Assembly: GCA_947179155.2 (NCBI GenBank)
Contig: OX359265.1
Location: 58,539,540 to 58,603,539, forward strand
From: Hedera helix
Lineage: Eukaryota; Streptophyta; Magnoliopsida; Apiales; Araliaceae
Direction: 5' to 3'
DNA length: 64,000 nucleotides
Within the stretch, counting starts at the first letter, position 1. Every line of letters begins with the position of its first letter. The translations under genes and the position numbers were made by a program. Under the pieces are notes generated by a model. That model searched no databases. It had not been told where the DNA came from and saw only the letters and a program-made list of their open reading frames with translations. Shown piece after piece: positions 24,501 to 37,202 of the stretch.

Positions 24501-27340
24501 TTCTTTTAGATTTTTTCACATGGCGAACGCTTGATAAGATGGGTTATACCAGTTAAGAAAACTTTGGGGATTCCCATTTCTTTTAAATGGCTATCAGAGT
24601 AAAGATTCCTACCTGCGTAGAATACATGATGTTTCAGGTTGAGTACAACAATCTCAATCACATCATGTCACAAGCTTATAAGATATAGAGTTTGCCATGG
24701 AGTTGTGTAGTTTTATATATGCTTACAAATGAACACTTGGAAAATATGTGCCTTCCACTCCTGCGCAAATGACGGTAACCTTGTCAGGCAGCACTGGTAT
24801 ACCATTCTTTCTATAATTTCCGAAACAAACACTTCACCATGTTAGAGATAAAGTAAAACATCCAAGTTAGCTCCCATTGCCTCATGAGCAGTTGCAAGAA
24901 ATATAGATAGCTGAGGCTTACTTGACTCTTTGCTGGAAATTTTCTGAGTCTGATAATTCAAAATTGAACTTCGCTCTGCATTGAGGACAGTAATAATCGG
25001 TGGTCTCCATATCCTAAAACAATAAATAACTACATAACTAACTGCTTATTCTCTCTACATCACACATTCAACATGTAGAACGAAAAAACAGTAAGTAGAC
25101 AGAGCAAGTTGAGTAGACCTTCAAACGATTGCTAGGAATTTTGTCACACTCTGCATGCACCCAAACTTTACACCCATCACAACGTACCTAATGCATTATA
25201 CAAATTTAAAAAAAATCACATATGTAATCTATGAGAAGATAAAGAAATAAATAAATTCAAATGAAACAATGAATCATAAACTAGTTCAGGTTCCAGTTGC
25301 CTCACCCAACTCCCATTGTTTGAACGATTCCAAATTTTCTTGCATATGCCGCAATACTGTTTTAATTTTGTTAACTAAAATAAACAAGAAAACTTTAAAA
25401 AAACATAAAATAACAAGCAAGTAACTTTTAATTACGAGAATGTTGGTAAGACGAACAAGAATATAACACCATAGAACAACACATGTCATACGAACCCGAG
25501 CACAGGTATTACATAAAAGACGGACTTCGGGAACTGAATCAATCTTTTTTGTAGAAATTTTAAGAGAAATACTTGAGCCACAGCCTTCACAGTGTTGTGT
25601 GTTTTTCTTCTTAAATGCTTTCTGCAGAAACAAAATATCTTTATCAGACCCTTGTCCAGGAAGGGCCAATCTAGTAATGAGAGGGCTGATTTGTATGGTA
25701 GGCAAATTCGAGCCACATGGTAATCTTTTTCTTCTATAAAACACGCAATTCAATAAAATATGCCAATACTTTTTATAGAAAACCCAATTTCACATCATTT
25801 GAACTTTGCTGAAAAATGCCAAAACAATGGAAGGTTACCACTTATTTCCCTGTTTACCGACATGAGCAATATTAAAGAATGAGCCTCTTTGAAATGCAAC
25901 TTGCCTGGTTTTGGGAGTTGCATTCATGATACTGATTCGAATCAATAACCTCTTGGATGCCTCTAGAAATAGCTTCAAGATAATCTAAATTTCCAGCTGC
26001 TGCGTTAATTTCCAACATCAGCATCTCAGTAAACCCTTGTTCTGCTAGAAATGCCTCCTCTATCGCAGATCGGAGATCGCCAGGCTTGCTATCGTTCAAG
26101 TCGGTCTGCCCCTGAAACCTGAACCAGACAAGATATAACAGGAATTCAATTCAACTGACAACTTTAATGTACTGAACAAATTCAACAATACACACCTGTC
26201 TACATGTTCAACAAATGGAAAGATCATCCCACGGTTTATCCATGCATAGTCCTGCTCATCAATGTATAAATTCTCAATAAATACGTGTCATTTCCATTAT
26301 TACAAGTTATTACCATTGTTTACTATTGTCTCATCAAATCTACTTGTAGAAACAAGTTGGAGTTAGAAAGTACTATACTTTACCCTCTGAGTTCCATTCC
26401 CGGAGTAACCAAAGAACATTACACAAATTGCACCAGCAACCCGAAAACTTAGAACTTGTTGGGGAGCCTGCGATAGCGGATCAAGGACAATGGCTGGCCA
26501 AGCAGGGTAATGATTCCCTGACATTGCCCAGACAATATCACCGGGAGCAAAGTCACCCGTCCCACATATCCCAGTTTTCTTCTTAACCTGCCCATTGACC
26601 AAACCATCAATAGCTTCCTCAAAGTCCCCAACTGGTGGAGACTTACCTACGTCGGCCATTTGCTCTTGCACTGTTGTTATTGAACTGCGTGAACTGGAAT
26701 AATACTTCTTAATATCAAATCTTGTTTGCCCCAATTCTTCTTCTTCTAACAATGAGGAAGGCTTGTGGCACTGATAGTCAAATTTATCCTCACTCAGCAA
26801 CTTATTTCCAAAACATCCACCAGGTTTGGGGTTTTTCGCACTTTTATATTTCCCCTTAAAAGGAGTGAATTCAGGGTCCACATTCGATTCTCGAACACTT
26901 GAGTTACACTTCTCCTTCTTCCAATTATCAAGAACCGAATCATTAAATCGAGAAGGGAGTACCTGAATTCGCCCTCTCGAAGTCCTCACCAATGGCGGCC
27001 GTGGAGCCTCAGCCGCTACTCGATCATTGTTCATGTTCATGCCATCTCTGGTGGTCTTCGATTTAGAGTCCACCTCATCGGGCCAGCACGAAAACTCCGC
27101 GCACGGCGGTGTAGGAGTCATACTGGCGCCGGCACAGGCTCCTAATACACGATTAATTCCGTATCCACTTAGCGGAAATATTCCAGCGGCGACTTCTCCA
27201 AGAAGGTGCAGAGGATAATAGCCGTTAACCTTGCGTTTCTTCCGATTCTGGGAGCTTTCATCGTCCTCAGCGCCTGACTCGCTGAGTCGGCACCGCTTCA
27301 TACTCGGCATTACTGATTTCAAGCTGCGCTTGATTATCAT
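14897..27340 (-). CDS. ATX3/4/5: Histone-lysine N-methyltransferase, ATX3/ATX4/ATX5 type
   Basis: Trithorax-group H3K4 methyltransferase, 1079 residues from 23 exons: 27340-26384, 26251-26196, 26118-25905, 25621-25496, 25374-25306, 25187-25119, 25013-24922, 24810-24727, 23632-23497, 22175-22070, 21960-21861, 21507-21383, 20844-20699, 20312-20208, 18325-18261, 18055-17848, 17135-17055, 16959-16903, 16816-16727, 16068-15982, 15850-15776, 15324-15224, 14987-14897. Domains: conserved MIIKR start and KRCRL basic region; PWWP from ~267 ([16 protein letters not shown]); PHD ~458-515; extended PHD ~645-795 ([25 protein letters not shown]); SET ~938-1060 ([30 protein letters not shown]); post-[16 protein letters not shown]. 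Catalytic motifs look intact. The ATG at 27340 is chosen because MIIKR is the family start; an upstream in-frame ATG (27364) adds eight residues. Exons 3, 12 and 18 are followed by GC, not GT. Introns carry two MITEs and microsatellites. I cannot decide between ATX3 and ATX4/5. Confidence 0.95.
15177..15219. repeat. (TA)n(GA)n microsatellite beside the ATX intron 22 donor
   Basis: On the minus strand the run starts a few bases after the GT of intron 22 (exon 22 ends at 15224), so (TC)n then (TA)n form the first part of the intron. Confidence 0.95.
18466..18561. repeat. Compound (CA)n(TA)n(GA)n microsatellite in ATX intron 14
   Basis: About 96 bp of three dinucleotide runs in succession. Open frames on both strands here encode only IY, RE and LS repeats and are not genes. 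Confidence 0.95.
18734..19214. mobile_element. hAT-type MITE in ATX intron 14
   Basis: 481-bp non-coding element flanked by a perfect 8-bp direct repeat CATAAAAT (18726-18733 and 19215-19222). Termini CAGGGGTGGAG and CTCCGGCCCAG are imperfect inverted repeats. An 8-bp target duplication with C(A/T)GGG ends fits the hAT superfamily. A separate (TA)n run follows at about 19230-19257. Confidence 0.75.
23649..23668 (-). other. Poly-C polypyrimidine tract at the ATX intron 8 acceptor
   Basis: On the plus strand this is 14 G, one A, five G. On the gene's strand it is a C-only tract 15 nt upstream of the acceptor CAG at 23635-23633, in the position of the usual U-rich tract. Confidence 0.85.
24077..24330. 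mobile_element. Stowaway-type MITE in ATX intron 8
   Basis: 254 bp, flanked by TA (24075-24076 and 24331-24332). It starts CTCCCTCCTTCC and ends GGACGGAAGGAG, with long inverted arms (TCTATTGACTTTTATGG against its complement near 24294-24310). Same length and termini type as the element in SF3A3 intron 2. Confidence 0.88.
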
Positions 27341-27721
27341 CTCCTCTCCTCTGTTCACAAACACAAAACCAAAAGATAACCCAATTGCTAAAACAAATCC
27401 TTAATTTTCTCAATTCGAAACCCTAATCCCCAATCGGAAAAAAAGACTCCAGCCGCGAGAAAACTTGACTCCCACGCGAGGAAGGGGACTCTCTCGCGAT
27501 AAATAAACATGAAAAGATGAAATGAGAATGGAATTAGCAGAAAACGATGGTTAATTGATAAGGGAAATAGCGAATTGTAATCCGGAGAGCAGAGAAGAGA
27601 GAGGTTTTGAATAGGGATCTCTGTTCGACGAAGCTCTCTTTCTGTCTAACTGCTATCGAGTCGAGGAGAGAGAAAAAGACCAATTTTATAATATATCATA
27701 AGAGTATCCGAGTAGTATTCG

Positions 27722-27777
<56 letters not shown>

Positions 27778-30462
27778 TCGTCAAGAAAAAAAAATTAGAT
27801 AATTGATAAATTCCATGGAAAATTTTTTGGCTACGTAGATATAGATACAGAATGTATATGTATATATCTCTAGACTGAAAGTTAGAGAAAGCAAGAAAGA
27901 TGCCAAGCTAAGGAGGATGACTTTGGTCGGTATAGTAATTGGAATACTAGTAGTATAATGATCAAATGCGCTCGACGTGTTAATTACTATGTTTCTTCCT
28001 TCTTTTTTTTTAATTTTTGCTTGGAGACTCGTTGCAGATTTGTACGTAGCAGATTGTAATCTGGTGGAGATACGATTTTTTGGGGGGGAAATCGGTGGAG
28101 ATATGATTGTGTTGAAAGAAAATTGGAAACGGAAAATAGATGGGTGTTATTAATTTTTGTTCAGGCTAAGGTTTTGGGTTGTTTAATTTCGTGGAATTAA
28201 ATGTGTAGTAATTTAATTTGTTTGTTCAACGGTTTATTCAAGATACTTTGGTGTGTGTGTTTTTGGTTAGAATTTTAATGTCGTACGTACCGAGTTTCTG
28301 TGAAGACATTCGAGATAATGTCCCTGACGAATACAATGCATGGGAATTTGAATATTTTGACAAATTTAATGATATGGAGATGATTCTTGTGATTCTATAG
28401 ACGTTTCTCCGGTGGAATGATCGGAGTTGCTATACAGCATATTCATATAATATATTACCAATTCTTTTAAGAATTCTGTTTGTTTTTTTTTTTCTCGAAT
28501 TTGTGACCAAAATTAGTACTGGAGTTTCCACCATTTTCTTTGTTGGACTATTATGGGTGATTGGAGAGACGTTGTGATGTGACACGCGAGAGAATACAAG
28601 AAAACAAGGTATGAACGGAGGAGCATACCAGAGAATTCTCCGGCGATGTAAAAACCACGACCGAGAGAAAGAATTTGGCCTCTTTTTTTTTTGGGAACTG
28701 GTTTGATAATTGGACCAATTAGTTTGGTCTTAGATTAAATTAAAAGTTAAAATAGCTAGCTATACCTAAAAATTCATATGAAGCTTCTTCATCTAGAAGC
28801 AAGATTCAAAATTGAGTAGGGTGTTGTTTTTCACTCGTACAGTTTAATTTTGGTTTGAGGTGATCTGTGTCCGGGCTAGGAAGTATAAGACACGGTTTTT
28901 GGTTCGCGATGCATTTGGTTTGGACGTGAATGGAACAAATTAGGAAGAAAGTTTTAGTCGTGAACATGACTTCGGATTTTAAAGGTCAAGAAGAGATGTT
29001 AATGAGGAGACTTAGTAAACCGTTATTTGAAATACGGAATAATATAAAACTTTTCTAGTTGGAGTTTGTTAATTGCTTAATTTGACTTTTATATCCCACA
29101 ACAATTCATTTTTATGTGGAATTATTTTTATTTTATATTTTTGGATTTGGTACCTTCATTAGATATAAAACTAATCATATGATTAATGAAAGTAAACATG
29201 TAATATTTTTTTATTGGGATATTTATTTATCGAAAATTGAGAATTGGGGGAAGAGGGAGGAGCTTTTGATACAAATGACCTACTTCAAAAGAAAAGGGCA
29301 AATACAGGGAATTTACAAATTTATCATAATTACGTTTTTAAATTTTATTTTATTTTCTTCTCAAATATTAAACAATTGTAGGACTTGCTTCTGTTAGACC
29401 TGGAGTTGGTCAAGTCGTCATGGTTTGTTGCTAGTCAAGATGTAGAAGATATAGTGAGACAATCCAATACAAAGAGAAAAATATGAGGTACTTTATTTCT
29501 TGATATAGCTTTTGTTATAGCCGATGTAACATGTAGAAGGTATAGCGAGACAATCCGATACAAAGAGAAAAATATGAGGTATGATCTAGCTTTTGTTAGA
29601 GCCGGAGTTCCTTTTTGAAGAACAAAATTGAAGTATAACATCAAACAAGTCGGTGTAACTACTGAATTTTATGGTGGCGAACTCAACAGAGTCAACATCG
29701 AATGAAAACTTAGGAAGAAAGGTTCGGCTCTCTCTTATATGTGAAATGCGAATGTTAATTATTATGAAGTGCATTATACGATTTATTTGCTCTGAGCTAA
29801 ATCTTTTGTGAGGAGTTCAGTCATCACCAGATGTTTAAAGCATATTTGTTTTCTTCTTTGGGAGTTCATGTTTTTGGCTTCAAGATCAAGGCGGCGCTTA
29901 CACTGGCGGGGTGGGCCACTGGCCCATTTTTTTGTGTTTCTACGGCTAAATCCATAAAAAAAAAATAGAATTCTTTTTATGTGAAAAACGTGGGAGAATA
30001 TGTTACCACTGCTTCATATCATATAACACAACATTCACCATAATGATTTACGAGCTGAAATTGACCTTTGGAACCTCTCTTTAGATTACCAGTCATCTAC
30101 ATATCTACATATATTAATATGCAAGTACCATGAATACAAATCATACCCTTCTCTTTTTTCTTTCAAAACCTTAACTTAAAAGGAATATGGGATTCATATC
30201 ATATAATTGAACTACAAGCATTGGACTTACTTTATTTTCACAAACACTTGTATACAACTGCATTTGAACATTTTGATCTACAGAGGTGATCATTCCAGCT
30301 AATAAGAGACCAACTAGTTTGCAGAAGCTGGGGTTGCAGCTTATTGAGAAAAAACTACTTAATTTTTATGGGAGCATGTGCCAAACTTGCAGTAACTCTG
30401 ATCTCTTTCATTATCTCATCAGACTGAACTACACTCTTATCTTTCTTCTTATTGTTTCGGAG
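27341..30462. other. Intergenic: ATX 5' side and CCT-gene 3' side
   Basis: 27341 to about 27680 is the ATX leader and promoter, with GA-rich patches and no TATA box that I trust. A long (TA)n run (27725-27774) lies about 385 bp upstream of the ATX start. 28000-29400 is AT-rich with no recognisable gene; the plus-strand open frame at 28218-28400 matches nothing I know. The end near 30462 holds the 3' UTR of the CCT gene. Confidence 0.5.
29441..29610. repeat. Imperfect 91-bp tandem duplication
   Basis: Units start at 29441 and 29532; both begin TGTAGAAG and share ATACAAAGAGAAAAATATGA and a (T)AGCTTTTGTTA(T/G)AGCCG ending, with scattered substitutions. An intergenic low-copy duplication, older than the perfect one in SF3A3. 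Confidence 0.75.
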
Positions 30463-33400
30463 TTAACAGTTGTTACTTTTTGAAATGTCAGATTCGTCCG
30501 TCTTTGCAAACCTCCCGCGGATCCTTGGCTGGCTGTCGGCCAAAGCCTTCCTGCAAGCATACTGAAAGAAAAAAGCCACGAGTGAATTGTTTGGTGAGAA
30601 AGTTCCCACATGATTTTTTTATCTAAGCAGCTTCTGCCTACTTTGTTTCGTGTGAAATTATAGATTTATGACTGAAGAGGGGAATTTCTTTTCAATCATC
30701 ATATTTGAACTGTGGAAGCATGAGTAACCTTCATACAGTAATGCTCCTATAGCCAATACTCCCTCCATTTCTGTTTTTGACTTTATAAAGTCATTTCAGA
30801 AATCTTAAAATTTAAAATTGATGCGATCACTTATATTTTAAAAACAAAGTAATTAGTCGTACTTTTTAAATAGTTTATAATATTGATGATTGTATTCACT
30901 AAAATCAAATGAATTCACACCAATTTTAAAATTAAATATTTTGTCAATTGAGTTAAAATGAGACACTTTGTGTGAAACGGAATGAGTAATATTTCCATCT
31001 CATAAGGTCTATTAACAAATAGAGAATTGACAATATCAATGATTGATTTAGCAATGAGCACATGAGAAAATTTTCAAATTTGTTTTAAACCTCATCTACG
31101 ATCTACCTAACCCAAGTTAAGTAAGGAAAACAAATCTATTAATCCATTTTAACCTGAAAAATCTGTAGGAATAGTAAAATAGATTGAATCTCTGGAAAAA
31201 ACAGCTGAAATGAAAACTACTTAGGACTTTAAACATCAATATAAACATTGACTGTCATATGATAGTTGTGTAGAATATCTTCCAAAAAGAGGTAAAACTT
31301 TCTTTTAAAATAGGCTCGGACCAATTTTAGGTTATATTGATCAACTTAACATACTGTGTCAAAGCATGTTAAATGTGTTGAGACTTGATTTCCTAAATGG
31401 ACCAATATATCGCACGTGCCAAACATGTTTATTACACATAATTGTAGAACTTTAAACCACGCTATCTAATGCCATGTCAGGTTACGTCTTGTACTGTCTG
31501 GCATTGGGAACTGCCACACCTAACTTACCACTCAAGTTTACAGCTGCTGACAGATTTGATAATAAAACAGGATAAATTGGCAATTACAGAAATTACCTTG
31601 ATTTTCCTGCCAAAATTCCTCTTTGTCTTCTTAGTCCTGTATCTAGAAAGTTTTTCCCTGCGATCTTCAGAGGTGCAATTGCCCAAACTTTGTGCCTGTC
31701 CACGGGGTGATTGGATGACGATAGTCTGTCATAAAAACTCAGTATCAATGGCTCAGCTCATTCCTGCTGAAATGATCAGAGACGTCTAAACTTTTTTTAG
31801 TTTGTAGACTTTGTCACAAAACCAATAAATGCTGAAGGTTCTAACCCAAATAAAAAATTAGGCCAAGCTTGAGCCTAAGAATTGAGGAATTTAAACATTG
31901 GGATTAATGTTGTTGTTGTTCAGACTGTATAGCTGCTACTTGGACTATAAGGCTTCAAAAGAAACCAAGTTACTGGACCTCGACTTGGCTATCAGTTCAT
32001 GAGGTAAAAAACAAAAGCTTGTAAACATATATTGAATATTTTTTAATTTATCAAGTTTGGCTTTGCATAGTTAATGGACACTTAATGAGAATATAAGCTC
32101 AAATTACTTGTACTTGGCTCTGCTCAGTTAGATGTTTCTAGAAGGGTAAACGAGCCAAGCGTAATGAATTTAAAGCTTGATATATTAAGTTAAAATAATA
32201 TTTAACAACCTGATTCACAGCTTATCTCTTTGCAGCATTGGTCAAAGCACTCTTCAATAGCAATGGTTCCTAAGGAGTTCATTTATTGATGTGCTTACTT
32301 TCGGGAAGTACATATGCTACCATACCCGCAGCGTCAAACACCAGCATGAAAATCTCCTTTTCTATTCAAAACAGGAATTCTAAATTATAAAAAATTAACT
32401 GACTGACCCTGCTACACTTCAAATAATTACACGTGCTTTGTTTATGAAATTTGACCGACTGATTAATAACGTCACCTCCCAACTGGAATCTAGTTTCACC
32501 AGAGATAAACTGTTTGGGTTAAATTCTTTTTACCTCACTATACTTTCAACTTACAAATGCCTAACTATACTTTTTTTTTTACAGTCAACTAACTTAACTT
32601 TTATTTTCTTGTAGAATTTTGAATTTCAGTCTTGGTCATTAAATTTTTTAACAGAAGTTTGACATGGTAGTGCCACGTATGCACAGAATCCTAGTTGGAA
32701 TGTTTTTTTAATAGTTTTTTACACGTCATCTATAGCCCACCCATACAAATAAACTTACCCCCCCAAACTCATGAATATCCGACCAGACCCAACTACTATT
32801 ATCCTAATAAATAATAGATCTAAAATAAAAAAAGGGATATTTTTAATGTTTTTTCTTCATATTCTTCCTCTAATTTTCTTCCTTCATCTACATCTTCAAT
32901 TTCCAAGAGAGAAGAAGATTGTGAAGATGATGAGTTATAATAAGAATTCTTGTATTTCAAAAAAGACATCTATAAAGTTTAAGATCTGATTGATTTTGGG
33001 TTTTCAAACTCAGATCGTCACTAGTTTAGGTTTTGACCTCGAGTGGTTGCAGCGATGGTGCGATCTGCCTCTTTCTACGTTTCACTTTCTCTCCCATTTC
33101 ACTTCCATGGTGACGACAGGCGAAGAAGAAACTTCCTACAATGGAGGAATGGAAGATTTCAGGTGACATATCCAAGATAGGCAATGTTTTCTTGAAGGGG
33201 TTGTTTACAGATTGAGAGGCTATTCCATTTGTTTCTGCAGGTTTATTAGATTATTATTTGGATGAATCACATTATTACTCATATGATTAGGAATAGTGGG
33301 TTTCAAATTGGAAGAAAATACATGTATTTTCTTATAAAGTCAATAAGAACTTAAAAATATGTACGTATAAAAAATCAATAAGAATTCATTTTGAAAAGAC

Positions 33401-36005
33401 TTTTAATTTAGCATACTTGTAATTTTTATGTTTTATAATTTCCTTATTTATATTTGTTAATAATTACATAAGAACACATTTGATACTAATTACAAAAATA
33501 AGTAAATATTATTTTTCTTGCTTTTTTGATTTATATTTTATTTTAAACAAATTTCTTTAAGCTTTTTCATAATTTTTTAATTTCCACTTTAGCCTAGCTA
33601 CATTATACATGAGAGTTCCATGTCAGCTTTCTCTCTCTTATGTGGAATTACATGTGTTAAACCGTTTAAAGTCAACGTGATTTAACGGATTTTGTAACGT
33701 TCTGTAAGAAAATAAAAGTTGAGTTAGTTGACTCTAAGAAAAAATATATATTTAGGCGTTTGTAAGTTGACCTAAAGTATAGTGAGTTAAAAAGCATTTA
33801 ACCCTAAACTGTTCTGCACATGATAATGAGTACAAGTTTCTCCATGTATATCCAAAATTCCAAATTGTTATTACTGAGTTCCCCTTTCCACCCATGTTGG
33901 AGTGCAATGTGCATAAAAGAGATTGACAGGGCTAAAAGGTAATCTAAAGAGCACAAGGAAATCTATATTGGTTTAAAACTAGTCATTATAATTTTAAAAT
34001 ACCACAACTACTATGCTTTTCTTAGAAACATGTTATTCATTTTTAATGTCGTTCATACTTTTGTTTCCTTCTTATTCTTCACATCCCTATTCCCTTTCAA
34101 TATCCATGAGCTCATAATATCATCTAGATTTTTTCACTAAGCACATATTCCTCATATTCATTATCATACTTTCAACAGAACCACTTAGCAGGTTTCAACT
34201 CATAAATATTTTAGATAACTAGAGATAAGAAAGAAAAGGAATAGAAAGAGATGAAAGGCTGAAAAGACTATGGGGAAAATAATTAAATTTGACCTTTATG
34301 TCTCCTTCACTGAATGACCTTCGCATCCCATAAACAGCCCCAAAGTTCATTCCAGGAAAATCCAGAAAATTTGGCCTCGTTGGATTTCCATGTATCCACT
34401 CCATTGTGTTTAGACACTCTGAGCTAACACTTTTCAGTAAACTTCCCTGTGGAAGCACTTTTTCCTCTGCAATAGGGTTTTCGTCTGTTGCAATAGGAAT
34501 CTGGATTTGCATGACCTCGGAAAGTTGTGTTCCAGTAGCTTCATTTGCCAAGAGATCCTTCTTGAATTCACAAAAAACCTCACTCAAAAGTTGCTCGTTC
34601 TGCATTAATTCAATATCAGCAACCTTTAGTGCTTGTGTGGAGATGGCATCTTCTCCACCAGAAATCATTGAAATGGAAGCCGTCATAGGATCAAGGCCAA
34701 CAATCGGTTCCTCAATAATCGGTTCCAGAGCTTTAAAAAGATCCCCTTCTGCCCCAAGGTCATATTCCAATATAGTGGAGGCCTGAATCAGATACCATAA
34801 TAGGAAATAAAATCAACAAGTATTGAGAGCAAAGGAAAGCATAGCATACGCCGAAGTCATTGTCTACTAATATGCTTTATATTGATACTAGGCTCAAATT
34901 TAAAGATGAACTCTAGAATACTAAGCACATCTTTGGAGATTCAGTATATTGTTTAAGCAAACAAGATATTTGAAATATATAGAGTCAGAAGAAAGTGGAA
35001 ATAAATTAACCATCTGATGTTCAGGTGATCAAAGATTTTCCTCAATTAGAAGGATCTTCTAATTTGTCTGCTTTCACTCCCTTCAAGTAACCAAATGTTC
35101 AGCCCTTCAAATATTCGAAGTGCATGACTGTAGAAAATAAGCACTTTCAACAGGAGAGAAATCTAGTGCAACTTTTCCAAGGTAAAACTCCTTTTCACAT
35201 AATTGGTATTTCAACCTAAAATATCACGGAATAATAACAACAAAAGGGGTAGCATATCTTTTGCTTTTCTCCAACTTTTTCATTTTTAAATTTCTCTAAG
35301 TGCGGTAAAAAGTTAATCCTCAACCTGGCATCAGAAATTTGATAGACGGAAAGATCAAAGATGGGGGGTAGAAAAGAAAATCCGTGGCCAACTTGTCCTT
35401 CCCACTGATGAAAAATGGAAAAGAGAAAAGACAACAAAGAGCCCGTGATTGTGAAAATATTGCCATTCCCTTTAACTTTCATAAGCAGAAAACTGGAAAT
35501 GCCTTTGTTTGTTTGCCAAGAAAAAATGAAAAATATAAAAATGAAGAATCTAATCTTAAACTGTTTTCAGTTCATTTTAATTATGTGCTAATTCACCTCA
35601 ATTTCACAAGGTAAAAAAATGGGATTCCCGTCTGTTCGATTTAAACAAGTATAATTCAAATTAAAACCCACAACTGAAGAAGAGTAAAAAAAACACTCAA
35701 TTAAATTTTTATTAATTCACATCCACAGGGCTTCAATTTGAAGTTCAAAAGTCCATCCAAGCATTCAGAAACCCTATAGTGCCTATCAAATCAAAATCGA
35801 AGCCGAAACTCTGCACTAAAGCTAGCGAAAGAAAATGCCCATAAACCAAAATTAAAGATGACAAAGGTATAAAGATGATAGATAGAAAGAATGAAATTAC
35901 CATTGAATCACTGGTTTTCTGCGAGTGCCGGAACTCGTCAAGAGGCGGAACTTCTAGTGAGAAATTCTGGTAATAAGGGTAAAGAAGCCCAGTTTCGGCA
36001 TACAT
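30463..36005 (-). CDS. CCT-motif family protein
   Basis: 273-residue nuclear regulator from four exons: 36005-35901, 34782-34294, 31725-31597, 30561-30463, all joined in phase 0. The N-terminus MYAETGLLYPYYQNFS, the acidic middle (LEYDLGAEGDLFKALEPIIE, GLDPMTASISMI) and VYGMRRSFSEGDIK are typical of a small plant CCT subfamily related to ASML2-like activators. The basic CCT motif is at residues ~220-262: RREKLSRYRTKKTKRNFGRK in exon 3 continues as YACRKALADSQPRIRGRFAK in exon 4. In other proteins CCT motifs give nuclear import and binding to NF-Y subunits or DNA. I start at the ATG at 36005 because MYAE is the family start; an in-frame ATG at 36014 adds three residues. Intron 2 contains a MULE and intron 3 a Stowaway MITE. 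The exact target genes are unknown. Confidence 0.9.
30759..30986. mobile_element. Stowaway-type MITE in CCT-gene intron 3
   Basis: 228 bp between TA dinucleotides (30757-30758 and 30987-30988). It starts CTCCCTCCATTTCTGTTT and ends GAAACGGAATGAG; the termini pair imperfectly. Confidence 0.78.
32515..33804. mobile_element. Non-autonomous Mutator-like element (MULE) in CCT-gene intron 2
   Basis: 1290-bp element flanked by a perfect 9-bp direct repeat TAAACTGTT (32506-32514 and 33805-33813), the target-duplication size of Mutator-like elements. Terminal inverted repeats start GGGTTAAAT and pair with few mismatches for at least 110 bp (for example ACTCACTATACTTT and AACTTTTATTTTCTT occur in both arms). 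No transposase is encoded. The middle (about 32880-33190) is less AT-rich than the ends and might be captured host sequence. The element has not blocked identification of the flanking exons. Confidence 0.85.
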
Positions 36006-36706
36006 TTTGTGCACCTCTTGTAAAAACTAGCAGAGCTGCTTCGATGGAGTACAAGTCCTTTAGCTAGAAAACAGAGGGAAAACAGGGGGGCAGAAACAGG
36101 CGTAATGTAGAGAGCGAAAGAAGAGACGGGGTGGGGGGGAAATAATCTGTTTTTGTTGGTTATTAGGGTCCGATAGACATTTATAATATCATTTTCTGGG
36201 AAGTATAACATGATGATGATGATGATTTTGTTTTAATCCTAATATTTTATTATGCCATTGGCAATAATATACATATAATTAGTTGATATTTTTATAAAAT
36301 TAAATAAAATCTATTTACAAAAATATTAATTTAATATTTTAACTAAATCAAATAAAACACACTCAAAAAAATATCAATTCCCTCGCCACAAAAGTCAATA
36401 GTTAACAGTCTTATTAACTATATGAATGATATTTATTAAGATGTGTTGAGATGTTGTCTGTACAAAACAAACATCCCTGAAGTAGAAATATCTGCTCCAT
36501 ATACTTTATTATTTATTTTTGAGTTTACAGTAAAAAATATATATATATATATATTTTACATATTGACTAATTTTATGTCTAATATAAATTACAATGAAGT
36601 TGAAACTTCAAACTACAACTGATAAAATAGATTAATACTAATATAATAATATATGAGTTTCTCTCTTATATTTTAATATTCTAATTAAATACTCAAGTAG
36701 AAACAA

Positions 36707-37077
36707 TGTTATCAAATTCGAAATCGGACTGGTTAGTTTGATTGGTTGAATAGGGAATCAATCTACTGTCCAGTTTGATTTGGACTAATTTAATTAATTT
36801 AGTTAAAAATTGATTGATCATTGGTTTAATCGGTTAATTGACCCGATTGAATTAATTTTAAAATGTTTTAAAAAAAATTCTTATAAAAATATTTTTAATA
36901 ATATTATAACATAACTTTACTATATTTTAGCTTATAAAAAATTAAATATTTTAATATTTTATTAATTATTAATAATATTTTTTATATATATTTATGACGT
37001 CATTAATTCAATAACAGCTCGACCACTAGTTGAACCAGTGATCTATTCACCCGATACCTTTTTCGATTTGATAACCG
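36707..37077. mobile_element. Probable MITE with GTTATCAAAT ends
   Basis: GTTATCAAATTCGAAATCGG at the left end pairs with the complement of ATTTGATAACCGG at the right end. Sequences like TCGGTTAATTGACCCGATT inside are typical of common plant MITEs. Limits and family are uncertain, and no clear target duplication was found. Confidence 0.4.
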
Positions 37078-37202
37078 GTCCGATTATGAAAATATTGAGT
37101 GGAAGTATCTAATGTTGTTGCTCAATATAATCTACGTCGATCGGTGTATACTTGAAATAGTAATTATGTAATAGACAAATATATATACACAATATTCAAA
37201 CA

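Noticed and set aside
31469..31789. 106-codon plus-strand open frame
   Set aside because: Covers the complement of CCT exon 3; the minus strand encodes the CCT motif.
34406..34786. 126-codon plus-strand open frame
   Set aside because: Complement of CCT-gene exon 2, whose minus-strand frame has conserved family motifs.
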